NCBI RefSeq assembly: GCF_002994745.2
Contig: NC_037091.1
Coordinates: forward strand, 55,413,612 to 55,477,611
DNA: 64,000 bases
Direction of reading: 5' to 3'
Source: Rosa chinensis
Lineage: Eukaryota > Streptophyta > Magnoliopsida > Rosales > Rosaceae
Under the pieces are notes generated by a model. That model made no database searches. It was not told the DNA's origin and worked only from the letters and a program-made list of their open reading frames with translations. Shown here piece by piece: positions 23,763 to 43,100 of this stretch. A program made the position numbers and the translations under genes. Position 1 is the stretch's first letter. Each line of letters begins with the position of its first letter.

Positions 23763-25200
23763 CCCTCACCACTAAAAGCTTTTCAAACTCAAAACCGCCG
23801 CCCCAATCTCTCCAATTTGAAGCAGCAACCCATCATCATATACAAAAATAAAAAATAACTTAACCGCCTAATAATTGCTCCGACCGCTTCACCCAAGAAA
23901 CCAAACCCCTCTGATTCGTCGGCGCCAAATTGCACCAAATTAACTCAATTCCAGTTACAAATGGGAATCATACAGAGCACGACCAAGTCAACTGAAAGCC
24001 GAAATCTTTGAATACAAAAATTGCACAAATTGTTATAGAAACTGTACCATTCGAAATGCAGAGGCTCAAATTACACTCCCAACCTAACGAAATTAAGATC
24101 TTCACCGCCTAAACCAACCTCTAAAACCCTAGATTTCGCCAATTGCAGACACCAAAACAGAACCAGCCCCGGCCCCAAAACCTAACGCACACTGCAATTC
24201 AGCTCCCAATGACCACTCTACACCTCCACTGAACTCAAAACCACAACCCCGAAATTCACCATTCCCAAAATTACTTACTGCACTGGAATTACCATCACCA
24301 GAAACTACGGCTTCACCAAAACTCACTGTGACTACGATCCCGAAACCTCGAAGCTTCAACTCCAATCGAAACGCGACGAATGCCGCACCAGACACTCGGA
24401 TCTAGAGCATTCACTACTCCAGTCTCTGCTCCCCGGATCGTGAAGAAACTAAAACGGCGTCGGATCGGCGGCGGAAGACGGCGAATTTCCGGGCATTTAC
24501 TCTCCCCCGAGACAAATTTGACGTCGTGAAATCGAGAAGGTTAGCAAATTGTTGTCGTCGTCTAGATTTGCTTCTTTGTTCCGCAGAAGCAAAGCGAAGT
24601 TTTCATTTTCAGAGCCGTGAATATTTGCTTTCCTTTTTTCTCTTCTCTACCTGTCATTTGCGCTTTTTCTTCTTCTTAATTTTTACGACGCTGCCACTGA
24701 TGCCGTTTTATAGTAAGCAAATAGTACTAGTCTACTTAATCCCATCCCCTCATCTCTCTCTTGCTCTTGTCTTGTGTTCATAATTTTATATTTTCTTATG
24801 ACCAAAAAATAATAATTTTATATTTTCTTTGTGTTTTTTTCTTTCTCTTGTCGTAATTAGAAATGTTCTCACCCTACTTTTGACCATAATCGGGTCGTTA
24901 AAATGAAGAGAACCTATGTATTTTATGGAGCGGTAAGAATCTCGAAAATCAATGTATATCTGTTTTGATTAGCTCCGTTAACTATGGCTACGTTTCACAA
25001 ACAAAGAAAATGTCATCCACAATGGATAGAGTTTGGCAAGTAGGATGATGAGCTGTAATTAACAAGTTCATGTATATATAACTGGTGTATAATTTTAACT
25101 CGTATTATATGTTCGTAAAAATGTGTCAACCTCTGCTTTTTAACGTTAGATATCTTTTTTTTTTTCAAACATATCTATTTGCTTTTATGTTGATATGTTT
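23763..25200. promoter_or_regulatory. 5' UTR and promoter region of the Ser/Pro-rich gene
   Basis: C-rich, leader-like sequence extends from 23763 to about 24550, followed by AT-rich DNA. A large 5' UTR, possibly with an intron, is likely. Open frames on both strands here have leader-like composition and no domain. Confidence 0.4.
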
Positions 25201-26116
25201 CTTTAAACCTAGAATCATTGTGGGTGAGTTTTAATGTAAAGATTGGTGGGAATATTTGGTGATTCGGTGGTATTTACAGGTGGATTTGGAGCAGTGTACT
25301 TCTTCTATTATTGAAACGATGCATTAAATAGCCATAAACGACTTGTTTTCCGGTCAATAGTTTTTTTTTTTCCGGTCAATAATTGGACCATTGAATTTCT
25401 TCTGATCAGAATCGTAGAACAACCCATTAATATTGTTACCAAATCTATTGACAACTGGTATTTTGAAACATTCTACTATTTATGATGAAATTTATACATT
25501 AACAACACCAAATAATTTTACAACAATTATATTTTATACGTATACAATAAATGGATTTCAATTATATATTCTTTCGCTTTCGTTTAATACTAAAAGTACT
25601 TACAATCTCATATTTTATTCTTGTGTTGGGGGCTAAGACAAGTGTTGTCATTTTTTCTTAGATTCTCATATGTTACACTACTGATCGATGTGTATTAATC
25701 ATGCCATCCTTAAAAGAGTTTTTTTTCTTCTTCAAAGTGCGTTTTCAAGTGTAATCGGCAAAATCGGGCTGGACAAAACAAAAAGATCTTCTATCATAAA
25801 TAACTTGATGAGCAAACTGACGAGTTAACACCTACCATTCTGCTTTTGATCATCTTCATGAAATCCAAACTCTTGAGGATTTAGATGAAGTTTGCTAGAA
25901 TCGTTATGATGCACGGTTCAATCACTAATGACTAAAGTTGTCAGCATTCACTTTATACTTTATAATCTCAATCTTCTTGGTAAGGAATGTTTTGCAACGT
26001 ATTCTGAATTTGATTTGTGGTTGTCTCAAAATTAGCCTTATCAGGTTACCTTAGAAGTCGTGTGACTTCAACTAGAAGTTATGCCTAATCTTATTGATGT
26101 GGATTATAGTAAGAAA
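25201..26116. other. Intergenic, nothing recognised
   Basis: AT-rich DNA with no gene or clean repeat boundaries that I can support. Confidence 0.5.
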
Positions 26117-26414
26117 AAGTTTTTTTTTTTTCTTTTAAAAAAAAAAGAGGTTTGGAACCCAGCCAAGCTGAGAGGTTCATCCCCACGCCTGACTTATTAT
26201 ATTAAGATTAGAAGAGTGCATAGAGAGGGACATAAAACCTTGACCTCTAGCCTCAGTACATAAATTCTCGAAGAGTACATCCCGGATAATCACATGAGAC
26301 TCATCTATCAAAATATCATCAAGATAATTTAAACTAGCAAGGTGAGCCAATCGATGTGCTACACCGTTTACTTCACGGAAGACATGTCTTACTATAGTTT
26401 TACTCATTCAAGAT
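26117..26414 (-). mobile_element. LINE 3' end with RNase H-like fragment
   Basis: On the minus strand a frame at 26407-26177 begins VRHVFREVNGVAHRLAHLAS. This is the C-terminal motif of the RNase H-like (RVT_3) domain of plant LINE-type elements. The strand ends in an A-rich tail (T/A runs at 26117-26150 on the plus strand), as expected for a non-LTR insertion. Only the last part of the element is present. The Mutator-like element starts 9 bp beyond it. Confidence 0.7.
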
Positions 26415-26422
26415 TGTCAATA

Positions 26423-27238
26423 GAGTGTTGCTATTGGGACCTCCAAATCTGCTCACTTGACCTCACTCTATTATGAATTATTAAATAACATATATAACCT
26501 ACTATAAATGACTATTAAGGACAATGATTATACCAAAAAATATTACATTGATTTTCTATAGACTTTCCAATTCCATAATATTAGATTGCATTTATTATTT
26601 TCCTTATCTATTTTCATTTTTCAATTTCACTACATACTTATTAAAGCATTCATATATATTTAATAAGAATTAAAACTATGATTACATGACATAAAAATAT
26701 ATGATATACATATTGAACACATATTGGTGAGGGAAAGCAAAACAAATCATATTATGACCTAAATCTAAGTCTATCCATTATATTTGCAAAAAAAAAAAAA
26801 AAAAAGCTAGCAATTAAAAAAATATTTAAATAATTGATCATGAGGTACATAAAATAAACATTAAGAAAAAATGATTAATCTTCATTTTTTTGCAGAGCTA
26901 AAACAGAAAAAAAAAAAAAAAACCACAAAAATAGTTCATGTTATTTTCTTGTTGATTAGAAATTAATTTTTAAAACTCAATACCTTGTGTTTAATTTTTT
27001 TTATTGAAAAAAATATTTATGTTATCTAATTATGGAATTGATATGTAATTAAGATTTATATACTAATTAATTATTTAATTAACTAAGTTTTTTTTTTTAA
27101 AGATAATACTTTGTTTGCAAATTATATAAATGAGGTTATTTGAGAAAATTCAGTGAAGTTTAGTAAGTAAATTTAGTATTTGAAAATTTGATAGGAGGTG
27201 TAAAAAATATAGGAGGTCAAGTGTCAATAGAAAAACTC
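26423..27238. mobile_element. Non-autonomous Mutator-like element, 816 bp, complete
   Basis: The left end gagtgttgctattgg and the right end ccaatag-like aatagaaaaactc are inverted repeats. Flanking 9-mers ttgtcaata (26414-26422) and tcgtcaata (27239-27247) match at 8 of 9 positions, a typical Mutator target duplication. The interior is AT-rich without a transposase. It is the reverse-orientation relative of the copies at 1.2-3.1 kb and defines that family's ends. Confidence 0.75.
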
Positions 27239-27247
27239 TCGTCAATA

Positions 27248-30180
27248 ATCATGCAACCAAAAAAAAAAAAGATTGTCAATAATCACACTAGATAAAACCT
27301 TGTTTTTTTTTTTTTTTTTTATAACACATTGTTTGTTGATTAGCATCATGATTTTGACAATACAAAAGTACATTGCAAACTTTTCAAGAGTATGACTACA
27401 CTAGAAGACTACGCAAAGACAATTCAATTGAAAGGTATTAAATATTATAAATATTTAAAGATGTGGGACATCAATTAAAGAAAAGCCTAAACATAACAAC
27501 TTATTATGCTATCATCATAACTTGGTGCACCAATGGCAAGGATCCAGAAATTATGTCATTTTAAAAGGTTGGTGATGGAGAAAACTTTGAAGCCTTCGGA
27601 GTAATGATTATAACTAGTCCCTTAATAGAAGCAACAGTTTCACAAGTTGCTAAAAAGCGTCAAGAAAAATCAAAACAGAAATGCAGACTTCGTTTTCAGT
27701 CGACACTAAAAGTATTAAAGAAGCAATGAGAAACTTAGGAAAATTAGAAAACAATTGCATGCATATTGTTTTATATTAATGTCATTATATATTTGTCATT
27801 GAATGTCGTACCGATAAGAGCTTGAACTAGCATTATTCTTTAATCGTGAATGACTTGATTGATGCAAAGTTGCAAACTCCATTGATTAAATAAGGGTTCT
27901 TGGATTATTGGACAGAATCGTGAATAGAGTTATTTGGTAGTATCCAGCTGTAATCTGGTGTTATACTACATATTTTTATGTGTAGGTACAGGGTTTGTAC
28001 TTGATATGTTGGTATTCCCATACAAAACATTGAAGAAACCTATAAATTGGTCTCAGAGAATCTCTAACGGTAATTGCATCTCGTGAGTCAGCATATGCAC
28101 CGAGTCCGTCCTAGCTCTTAGAAAGTTTGCTTAAGGAAAGTATCTTCTGGTTCTTAATCTTTATCGTGCAAAGATATTTTCTATCTATTGAAATCGCACC
28201 ATTAAAGTCCTAATTGATTAAAGATTTGTTTAATTGGATATCTTTTATTAAAAGTTTCATATTAAGAGTCCAATTAGGGTAAAGTATTGATTGTTGGGGA
28301 TTTATTTTCTCCTCAATATATTCAGAAAAGTAACGTTCATTTTTATACGCCTTTGACGCAAGAATTATTGTGCATCTTGCTTGCTTAGATAGAGTCTCAT
28401 AGGAGTTCATGAAACACTTGTTCCGTGTCTAAGTGTCTCATTGTTCATTCACTCATATGCATTTATTCTCTCAAGATCAGTAGAGAAGCTTGTGGATACA
28501 AGAAGAGTGATAATTGAAGATCGTTCAAGTGAAAAAGACGATCAAGATTCAAGATAAACACATCATTAATTAGTCTAATGATTGTAGCTAAGTATAGTGC
28601 TAATTGTGTTTGTAAAGAAACGTATCATTCATCATTAGTGAATTGATTTGATTTTGGGTTCTCAAAAGTAAGAGCCCTGCAGTGTTTTTAATATCAAATT
28701 TGAGGTTTTCACTCCGTAACCAAGGTTGTGTGTTCAGTGTGATTTTTGGTTTCTGCCCAGTAATGATTGCAACGTATCTATCAATCCCCGATACCCAAAA
28801 ACACGTTTCATTCTAGTATTTTCAATGTGTCGATTAGAATTGTTGTAGAATCATTATCATAGTATATGAATCTTCATTCATAATAATTCAGAATGTTGCA
28901 ACATACGTACTATGGCTTAATGAACCCTCATTGGAGCCTTTAAATCTTATGAGGCAACCTCCCCCATTACCAATGCCAAAGCCAAATTCTCCTTTGGGGG
29001 TAAAGGTGAAGCCTAAAGACGTAGTCATTGCGTTAGTGTAATTTATTTATTTTTTTATGAAAAATTGTATAATATGACTAATTACTCAAATGAGAAACTA
29101 CTCTACTCCAACGAGGATCTTATTTATCTTAATGAAATTTTTTTTTAGTTATCTACTTTATTATAATGAGAACCTTATTTACATTAATAAGTAATTTATT
29201 CTAGTTAGCACATGAGTCTTCAAAGTAATAAATTTTACATGAAATATGACATTTGTTAACATACTAGAATTTTACCTATTTTTTATATTTTGTTTTCAAG
29301 GCTTTTGACCTATAAAGAACGAAGGTGTTGAAGTGAGTTTAAAGGTCAAAGGCCCCAAATCATTTAATTTGGCTATGAAAGACTGATCACGAGAGTAGGA
29401 AAGAGTCCCATGTATGGTGGGTTCCAAAATTAACGACTCTATTACATAATGAGAAAAAGATTAGTACAATCAATGTGGTCCTAATGTTGTACAAACTAGA
29501 GTTACAACAAGATTGCTAGGGTGTCTTGTATGATGCTACTTGTACCTTCACATCAAGAACAAAACGTTCAAAACTTGTACCCCATCGTCACGTCGGGTAA
29601 AAATGTGTTTGTATTAGACAAATTTTATTTGTAAACCCTTCTATACTTGGAATACGCATTTTGATTTTTTCTTTTCGAAACTCTTTGTATTTTGCTTTGA
29701 CTTAAAACTGTGACACCCCTCAACCAATTCCACCTCCACCTTTTGTTGCTCCACCATCACACCTCTTCTGTCGCCATCCAAAGAGATAAGTTGATGACAA
29801 ACCACCTAACCCGTAAAATTGTTAGTGGTTGTTAACTTGTTATCAAGTAGCAGTAGCTTTTGCTCTAAATTGATGTTTGGAACTACAAATAGACATATTA
29901 TGTGACCCTCTTTCTCTTCCTCTATCCCCATCTCTCCTCCAAATCATAAACCTTAGCAGTCACATTACACATTGTTAAAACTTGTACTTTGCTGATTACG
30001 CTTGCTTCGCTTGTCACCGAATCTTTAATAAAGATAATACTCTTTTCTTATTTAAAATGAAACATAATCCTTTACGAAAAATAAATAAATAATAAATTAA
30101 AGAGTCCACCTCAAATTCACATTTTACTTTTCAAGCACACACGTGAAGTTCATGCACCTGGTTAATCGTTGACAATTCAC
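27248..30180. other. Intergenic, nothing recognised
   Basis: Nearly 3 kb of AT-rich DNA. No coding frame on either strand shows a domain, and no paired terminal repeats were found. Short phrases resemble degraded LTR sequence but are insufficient to call. Confidence 0.5.
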
Positions 30181-30360
30181 TATTCAGTATTCACTATTCA
30201 CTATTCCCCACCAGTGATGTTAACAGTTCAACGGGCGCATTACCGCCGTGCATACGGTGCGTTTTAACGAAAGGGACCAGCACGTCCGGAACGACGTCGT
30301 TGCACCCACCCATTTCACAAACCCGAACCCAGTAGCGACTAAAGAGTAACAACAAAAGTG
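30181..30360 (+). promoter_or_regulatory. Proximal promoter and 5' UTR of the Iojap-related gene
   Basis: GC content rises sharply near 30220, as expected at a gene start. A short repeat tattcactattc lies at 30180-30205. No clear TATA box is seen, consistent with a housekeeping promoter. Confidence 0.4.
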
Positions 30361-32392
30361 ATGTTGGCCGCTCTACGCTCCCGATCGTCGTCCTCACTGC
30401 TTCTTCAACGATGGAGGCTAGGGTTTCCATCTCTGCACCAGGCCTTCTCCTCCTCCGCCGCCAAGGAAGGCCTGCTTGATCTCCAGGAGGTCGAGACGGT
30501 TCTCAGCGACGTCAAGGCCGACGACGTCAAGGTCATACCGGCGAACAAGCACTGCGAGTGGGCCGATTTCATGGTCCTCGCCACCGGAAGGTCCACCTGG
30601 CACGTCAAGAACATCGCCCAAGCCCTAATTTATAAGGCAGGTAATTCGGCTTCCGACTTACTAATTTTACCGATTTCCGATTGAATAGAGTAGAAATTGA
30701 AGCTTTAGTAGAAAAATTTTGAGTCGTGTAATTTCCTATATGAATGCTGCTTGGTGTTTAACGAGGCTCAGCATCTTGTTATGGAGTGATGAACTTGATC
30801 ACTATCTGATTGTGATTCCATTTGTTTATTCGAGCAGTCTAAGCAAAAGCAGAAGGGAGCTCAGCGCTTGGTGCTTCCCACTGTTGAAGGGCAAGAGGGA
30901 GGAAAGTGGATTGTCATCGACTCTGGTTTGTGCTCTGCTCTTTGGTCTATCATCATCGTTGTTGGTGCTCTAAGAGCAATGCTGGTTTTAAATTATGCAC
31001 AACTTTGTTTGGTACAACCACATCAGAATAGTTGGAGAACTAAGAAGTTCATATATTCACATGGCTGCAATCTTTTCTGGCCATCGATGTTGTGACTTTG
31101 AGATGGCATTAATAGGATACAGTAGTGCTTTCTAACTAGATGTCAGAATAACGAATTCTATTTCTGTATATTTTCTATTGTAAATTTCTGAAACTACTTT
31201 GAAATCTTTCGTATAGTACAGTGTTCACAATGTGTGCACAGTGATTAAGTCCCCCGCTGATGTGGGACGATATATTTTCTTTTTGTGGTTTTTTGGTTTT
31301 GTAATAGTCATCTTCACTTTTTCAGGGAAGGTGATAGTTCATGCTCTTGATGAGAATGCTAGAGCTTACTACAATTTGGAGACTCTTTGGACAACAAAGC
31401 CATCTGAGAGAGAACCAATTCAGGTATGGTTGAAGTTTACAAATTTGTTTTTTGCAATATGTGCATCATATACTCATACTTCATACCATCCCAATCCATT
31501 TCATTACTGGAAACCTCATTCATCATGTTTTGGGAGATCAGATCACCCAATTAGTTTGCATTGGATATAGTGTTCCCTCAAAAAAGTTATGTTATGAAGT
31601 AGCTACGCATGTTACTGTCATCAATTTGTTATTTGATGGTAAGTCCTCAGAAAGCATGCACATATTCAGTTCAACATGCCAACGGCATGCAGTAATAAGC
31701 ACACTCGATCTTCCTAATATCTTAGTATTTAAACAGTCCTGTTTTGTCTCAGGGCATATAAACACAAACAAGCACAGCAACTTGAATTTATGACAGAGCA
31801 AGTTTGGATTGGCAAAATAGTTTGATATCTGTGTAATAGGTCTGAGACTGATTTTCATGTTCCTTTGGGTTATGAAGTTTTTAGAAGTCCTGGGTATTCT
31901 AATTACTTGTCCTTAACTATCAGATGGCATAAATAGATTTATAGCGTACAAATTTAAAAGAGAAATAGTTCTATTGGGTTCCCCTGGCATTGGAAAGCTG
32001 GAGGTGAAGTTCTCATATTGCTGGTCAAACTTAGTTGTGTTCTTCATCAGGTTTTGCAATCTGGGGAGTTTAGAGGGGATAGACTTGCTAGTGTATTAAA
32101 GTGATTTGATCCAATTTGTTTATTTAACCTCATTTTGTAAAGGCTGATTGGTTTTGAATTTTAAAGACATTTAGACGAGACATTATATGCATGGTCCATT
32201 TTTTCACTTCTTTCCTCCCTTCCCTTCCCCTCCACTCTCCCCCTTATATTTGTTTTCTGTGATTTTAATGTAGACACAAAGTTGTTGTAAAGCTCTTAAC
32301 ATTTTCATTTGTATTAGGATTTGGAAAAGGCTTTTGTGAAGGTTCGTCCTAAGAACAACTCCAAGAGGAAACCAGCACAGAAATGTGTTTAA
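30361..32392 (+). CDS. Iojap-related (RsfS/DUF143) protein, mitochondrial
   Basis: Four exons (30361-30636, 30838-30925, 31326-31423, 32318-32392) join to 178 aa. Residues 1-35 (MLAALRSRSSSSLLLQRW) form an Arg/Ser/Leu-rich mitochondrial presequence. The RsfS fold follows: VETVLSDVKADDVKVI, then CEWADFMVLATGRSTWHV, WIVIDSGKVIVHALDENAR and YYNLETLW, with a basic tail PKNNSKRKPAQ. Bacterial RsfS binds ribosomal protein L14 and blocks subunit joining, so a role in mitochondrial ribosome control is inferred. The first intron uses a GC donor (AAG|GCAGGT). The nearby GT four bases downstream would put TAA in frame after two codons. The start is the ATG at 30361; the GTG before it is not needed. From memory, the Arabidopsis counterpart is At1g67620. 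Confidence 0.92.
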
Positions 32393-32985
32393 TCAGGGAA
32401 ATGGGTTACTTTCGACCTTTGTTATGTGATGGTGAAGCGTCATGCTTGTTCTGAATGTATACTGAGGATTGTCGTCTTGTTGAGATTTTCAAGTTGTCAT
32501 TTACGGCATAGCCAGTCATCTTTAGGTTGTATTAATGACAATTTTTGATACCTATGATCTCTTTATTTGCTGAAAATTGAGAGGGTAGTTGTACTAATGA
32601 CAATTAACATGGAATTATGATGTCATTCCAATTCCTTTTTTGGTTAGTAAAAGCAGGAATATTTTTTTATTCAAAAAAAAAAAAAAAAAAAATTTTTACC
32701 CCGTAATCATTCTCTCTCATTCCAAGTAAGTAAATGTGTCATAAATTTCACAAGGCACTCGGCAACTTGTCATTAACTTGCAGAATAAATAATGGGATTA
32801 AACTTGATTTCCATATTGACTATTCATTGTGTGTAAACGATGACTCCTAAACGATTAAGGAAGGAGATCTAAAATAACTTAGTTGTCAACTTCTGCCTAA
32901 ATAATAATAATATTATATATATATGTGTGTGTGTACGTGTCTCTATACAAATTAGGAAGGCTAAATCCTAGTTGAACTATGTATA
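32393..32985. other. Iojap-related 3' UTR and ABCC promoter side
   Basis: The first ~300 bp are likely 3' UTR, ending near an A-run at 32675. The remainder is AT-rich with a (TA)n(TG)n stretch at about 32915-32940, just upstream of the ABCC leader. Confidence 0.5.
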
Positions 32986-33565
32986 AACATGTCCCTGCAC
33001 TCACACTATCATCAGATACTCATCCCATTGAGAGATACAGTCGTGAGAAGTGCAAAAGATCAGTGTTTGAGATCAGTTGCCTCTTCAGGTTTGTTGATCT
33101 TCCTTAAAGATATATTGAAGATTTTAACACGTACCAGAGTACTAAGCTTTGCTAGTTCCTTTACAAGAATCCAAAGCACTGTTTCAGTGGTTTCAAAGAC
33201 CCACGAGGTGCAAAGCATCGAGCTTTGGTACTTCTTCATCACTGAGCCACGTGCCTCTTTCAACAGGTTTGCTTCTTTAAAACACAGCTTGCCACAATCT
33301 GTTTTTGTTCTGAATCTACTTCTCTGATCCCAAAGATTTTGTTTTTACTGCTATGTTCTAATGGTTGGGTTGTCTTCCAATCTTTATGTGTTTATCTGAA
33401 CCAGTTCTGCCTACTTACCAAAAGTGCGTGTTATATGCAGGTGTCATTTTTTTTTTTGGTACAATGGTATATGTAGGTGTCATTGCTTGAGTTCAGTTCT
33501 AAACATCTAGATTGGTTCAGAACTAATCTGACTGGAAAAAGCTTTGGACTTTAGACTCAACTTTC
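32986..33565 (+). promoter_or_regulatory. Spliced 5' UTR of the ABCC gene
   Basis: The segment is duplicated, with high similarity, at about 60610-61163, which marks it as transcribed leader and flank. A donor ttcaacag|gtttgc at 33266/33267 pairs with either of two acceptors, ..tatatgcag (exon from 33442) or ..tatgtag (exon from 33477), placed 35 bp apart. The duplicate has only one acceptor (tatgcag|gcgtcattgc). Alternative 5' UTR splicing is therefore possible in the intact gene. The coding ATG follows at 33566. Confidence 0.6.
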
Positions 33566-39253
<5,688 letters not shown>

Positions 39254-39499
39254 GGATTTAAAGAGCTTGACATTGTTGCGTGGGCTGTTTCAATTAGGAT
39301 TAATGGTTGATTGATTGATTGACTTGTAACTGCAGATTGATTGATTTGTAATTAGGGATGTTGACCATTTACAGAATTTGACCCTAAAAATTGCCTACTT
39401 TACTAGTTTACTCCACTAAGAAGTTTTTAATCCCATTTACTCAATTTAAACATCAATGACAGTTTTGCTCTCATCTCCTCACTATGTCACCAAAGCTAT

Positions 39500-40160
39500 C
39501 AGACGACAGATTATATCTGTCGTCTGATTCAGAAAAATTTTGTTGTCTCCTGGCGTGATGTCTCTTAGGCCTTCAGACGACAGATATTACCCGTGGTTTA
39601 TATTTCACTCAAACAACAGAGGCTGCCAATAATCTGTTGTCTGATTATTTCCAAATATGCCAAATTATGACTTTCTGTTGTTACAGCTGTAACAAGACGA
39701 CAGTTACATGTTGTCATAAAGGTTTCTACCCAACATCTTTTCATAAAACTCTATCGTATGTATTTCATTAAGACGACAGAAATCTGTTGTGTGAATATAT
39801 GGAGATTTGAAATATGTTGGATTTTTTCTGTTGTGTGAATCAATTGTGGACAACATATATTTGTTATGTTCTATTGTTTCATTTTTACTAAAATGACAGA
39901 AATATGTCGTTTGAATATGTAGAGGTCTGCTCTTTCTTGGGTTTTTTTGTTGTGTGACTCAATTATGAACAACATATATTCATAAAGTTCTATTGTTTCT
40001 TGTTGACTAAAATGACAGAAATATGTCGTTTGAATATATAGAATCGTGAACTTTCTTGAGTCTTTCTGTTGTCTGATTAGCATAAGGACTATAGTTAGCC
40101 TGCTTCATATGTGGTTTATGGTGACTTCAGACAACAGACGCTTGAATTTTGTTGTTTGAT
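39500..40160. repeat. Left subterminal repeat array of the CACTA element
   Basis: The motif cagacgacag..ctgttgtctgat recurs in both orientations, often as palindromic pairs such as agacgacagattatatctgt. In En/Spm elements such subterminal motifs are the binding sites of the element's own DNA-binding protein. Confidence 0.8.
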
Positions 40161-43100
40161 GTTGATTCGGATTTCAGCTTGTTTTTGTTCTTATGCCCAT
40201 CAACTAACACCTCCAATCTTGACATGATAAGATATATACACAAGTGCCATTGGCAAAGAAACAGTTTCATATATATATATATTGATCTTTTCATATTAAC
40301 AACTCCAAATGTACAAGTCATCAATACATTATCTTAACATAATAAGTACATAGAAACAAGTAGTTGACACAGCAACCTTGTCCCTTGAGCAGCTTCAGTT
40401 AGCATTTTCTTCTACTACTTCTGTTCATTCCAATTCTGAAGCAGAGGCTCTTCTCACATGGTGAAATGCTACAACTTTGTCGCCCGCTTTGAACTTCTGG
40501 ACTCCTTATCCAACATCAAACCTTCATTATGTAGTCTTGAGCTACCTGATAATTATCCAATGAGCATGCAATAACAAAATGGAGAAATCCCAATGAACAC
40601 AAAATGTTATGTTAATTAATACAAGAGGCACACCGTAAACACATAAATTGAACATGCTTTAAGCAAACCTGGTATAGGAAAAGTAGCAATCCATGAGCAA
40701 AGCCTGGACCAAGAGTAATCTACTAATATAAGATGCAAAATACTGTGTATGTTTTTATGATGTAATCTTAAGCAAAAGAAGAAACAAATGTACCCAGTCC
40801 CAACACAAAACAGAAACACCAGCAACCTGCCAAAAAGGAAGAAAAGAATATCAGATACCAATCAACCAAATGTACTCCAAACCAAAACCCCTGCAACCTG
40901 GAAGTTTTCTATGTACCTGCAACTCATTAAAATATTTAACAAAGACACAATTCAAAATAGATTAAGAACCAAATTTAGTGTCAAAAACAAACTAAATCCT
41001 AAAAAAGATGATACATTTCCAAAACGAGGCAAAGTAGGATAGCAAGAATGAGATGTTTGAGAGTCAATCTCAGATTGAGATCGATTTGCAACCCAAAATT
41101 TGTACCACATGTTTGGTATGTGTCATGAACCAAAAACTAACTCAAACCCCATAAAATAAACTTAATCTTCAATCATTGCTCCAAATATCAAAATCCAGCA
41201 AGTTACTATGTAGACAATTTGCTGAAAGTGTGTTGATTACTACCAAAATATTAATCCAACACTTTACACTATGTATTTGTTTGACTGGTACGTCCTCATT
41301 CTTTGAAAGCAATGGCTTGGCAGCCATGAATTCAACTAAAAGCAAGTAATAGCAAAATGCATATATAAATGTCAAGGAAACCCCATATCCAGTGCTTCAC
41401 AAAGAAATGCACATAAATATACAAATGATTTAAGTTTGATTGTTCACCTAAAGGCATCAAACGATATAGTCCAACACATCCATCATGCAAAGGTCTGAGC
41501 CCTGAAAATGAACAAGCAGGAAGAGAAGATATTTAAAGTTGATAATAAGGTGACAAGCTCATTGCGTGTTTGAACTAAGAGTTCAGTGAATTAAGTATAT
41601 AGAAACTAGCAGCATAAAAACATTGATTATTAGGTAACAAAAAACCATGAAGTACTATAAAGTGACAGAATTCCTAGGGATTTGAAAAGGAATAACATAA
41701 TCAATTGCCTTGGATTCATAATCCGTGCAGCAAGATACCATTTTCTATTATACCTGAATCCTTCAGTCATTCCACGTAACATTATGATTAAGACATAAGT
41801 TCCAATTTCCAATAATCATAAACTGCATTTTTGCATTTGTTTCATCCTAGTATTACAAACTCCTCAAAGTTTGGTAATTACCTGCAACTTGGAAACACAC
41901 TATATGGTTTCACAGGTAAGGTCCTACCCAAGAAATCAGCTGTATTCTTTCACTGCTGAACCTATGAGTGCTAAGCCAGTTGTGTAGAGAGCCACTATCT
42001 CGTGTTAATAACCACTGGGGTTCACATAAGCACCAAGAGGACCTTCACTTGACATCACTAGATATCAATCCGCCTTGCAAAAACAGTCTGCATCTATAGG
42101 ATGCAAACTCACTAATATGCAAAAACAATCTGCAGCCTCAAACCACCATAAGAAGAGTAAAAGACTATGCTATGTCAAAATAAAAATAGGGTGGTAGATA
42201 AAAATGAGCACACCTGCTGGATCGGAGTTACTACTTGTTTGTATTCTGAATGACAAATGGCTACGGCGATGCTCGATCAGTCAACATCAGAACTACCTAA
42301 TCTGATAACTAATAACATGGGGGAATGTAGAAATGTTACAATACCTCAAATACATATTCATGAGTAATTTCAATCGGCATCACCAGAACAATTCAACCTA
42401 CAACCAGGCAAAAAAGAAGAGAGAAAAAAATCCAAACAGATATGATAGCAATGAAACATACAATCCACAAAAATTGAAGCTTTAACAAGCTTGAGGGGTC
42501 GAGAGAGAGGGAAATGCCTAAATAAAAAGCCCAATCTTGTAACCCAAATGCAATCATATAAACCCGAGGTAAACTGAATTGAACACAAACCAAACTATAT
42601 CCAGAAATCAAGGGAAAACAAACCAGATCTATAAATGAAGCAGAATGTAAAGCAGAGATGGAGAACCTTGAGAACGATTGCGAGCGAGAAGCAGACCCAA
42701 ACTAATTAAGCGCGTGCGAGTGACAAAGAGAAATGGGTGGCGATGGCGAGAGGAGATATGGATAACCTTGCGTTGTTGACTTTTGGGGTTGAGTTTGAGT
42801 GAAATGTTCATGAGTTCCAGATTCGCCAGTCACAGATGGATTTGGGGATTTGGTATTTTGGGTGTGTTCTTCATATGGAAGGACCAGAGAGAACTCAAGT
42901 CGATCAAACAAAAGGGGCTCCGAGATGAGTCCACAAATAAAAACAAGGAATTGAGTCAGATCCTTGCACTTGTAATTACACATACGCATCCCTAATTCAA
43001 ACAAAACCTAGCAAACCCAAATCGAGTTTCAAAGGAAAATTCCCAAAACCCCAAATTGAATTCCAGATAAAACCTCAAAACTGAAAACAAAACCCAATAG

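Noticed and set aside
28000..28800. LTR-like phrases in the 27-30 kb intergenic region
   Set aside because: No paired terminal repeats, PBS or coding remnants could be found.
30358..30360. GTG as start of the Iojap-related protein
   Set aside because: It lies directly before the ATG at 30361. Nuclear plant genes start at ATG, and the presequence fits that start.
40430..40490. Minus-strand patch VQKFKAGDKVVAFHH resembling a quinone oxidoreductase
   Set aside because: Only about 20 codons, with no flanking matching exons. Too short to claim gene capture by the CACTA element.
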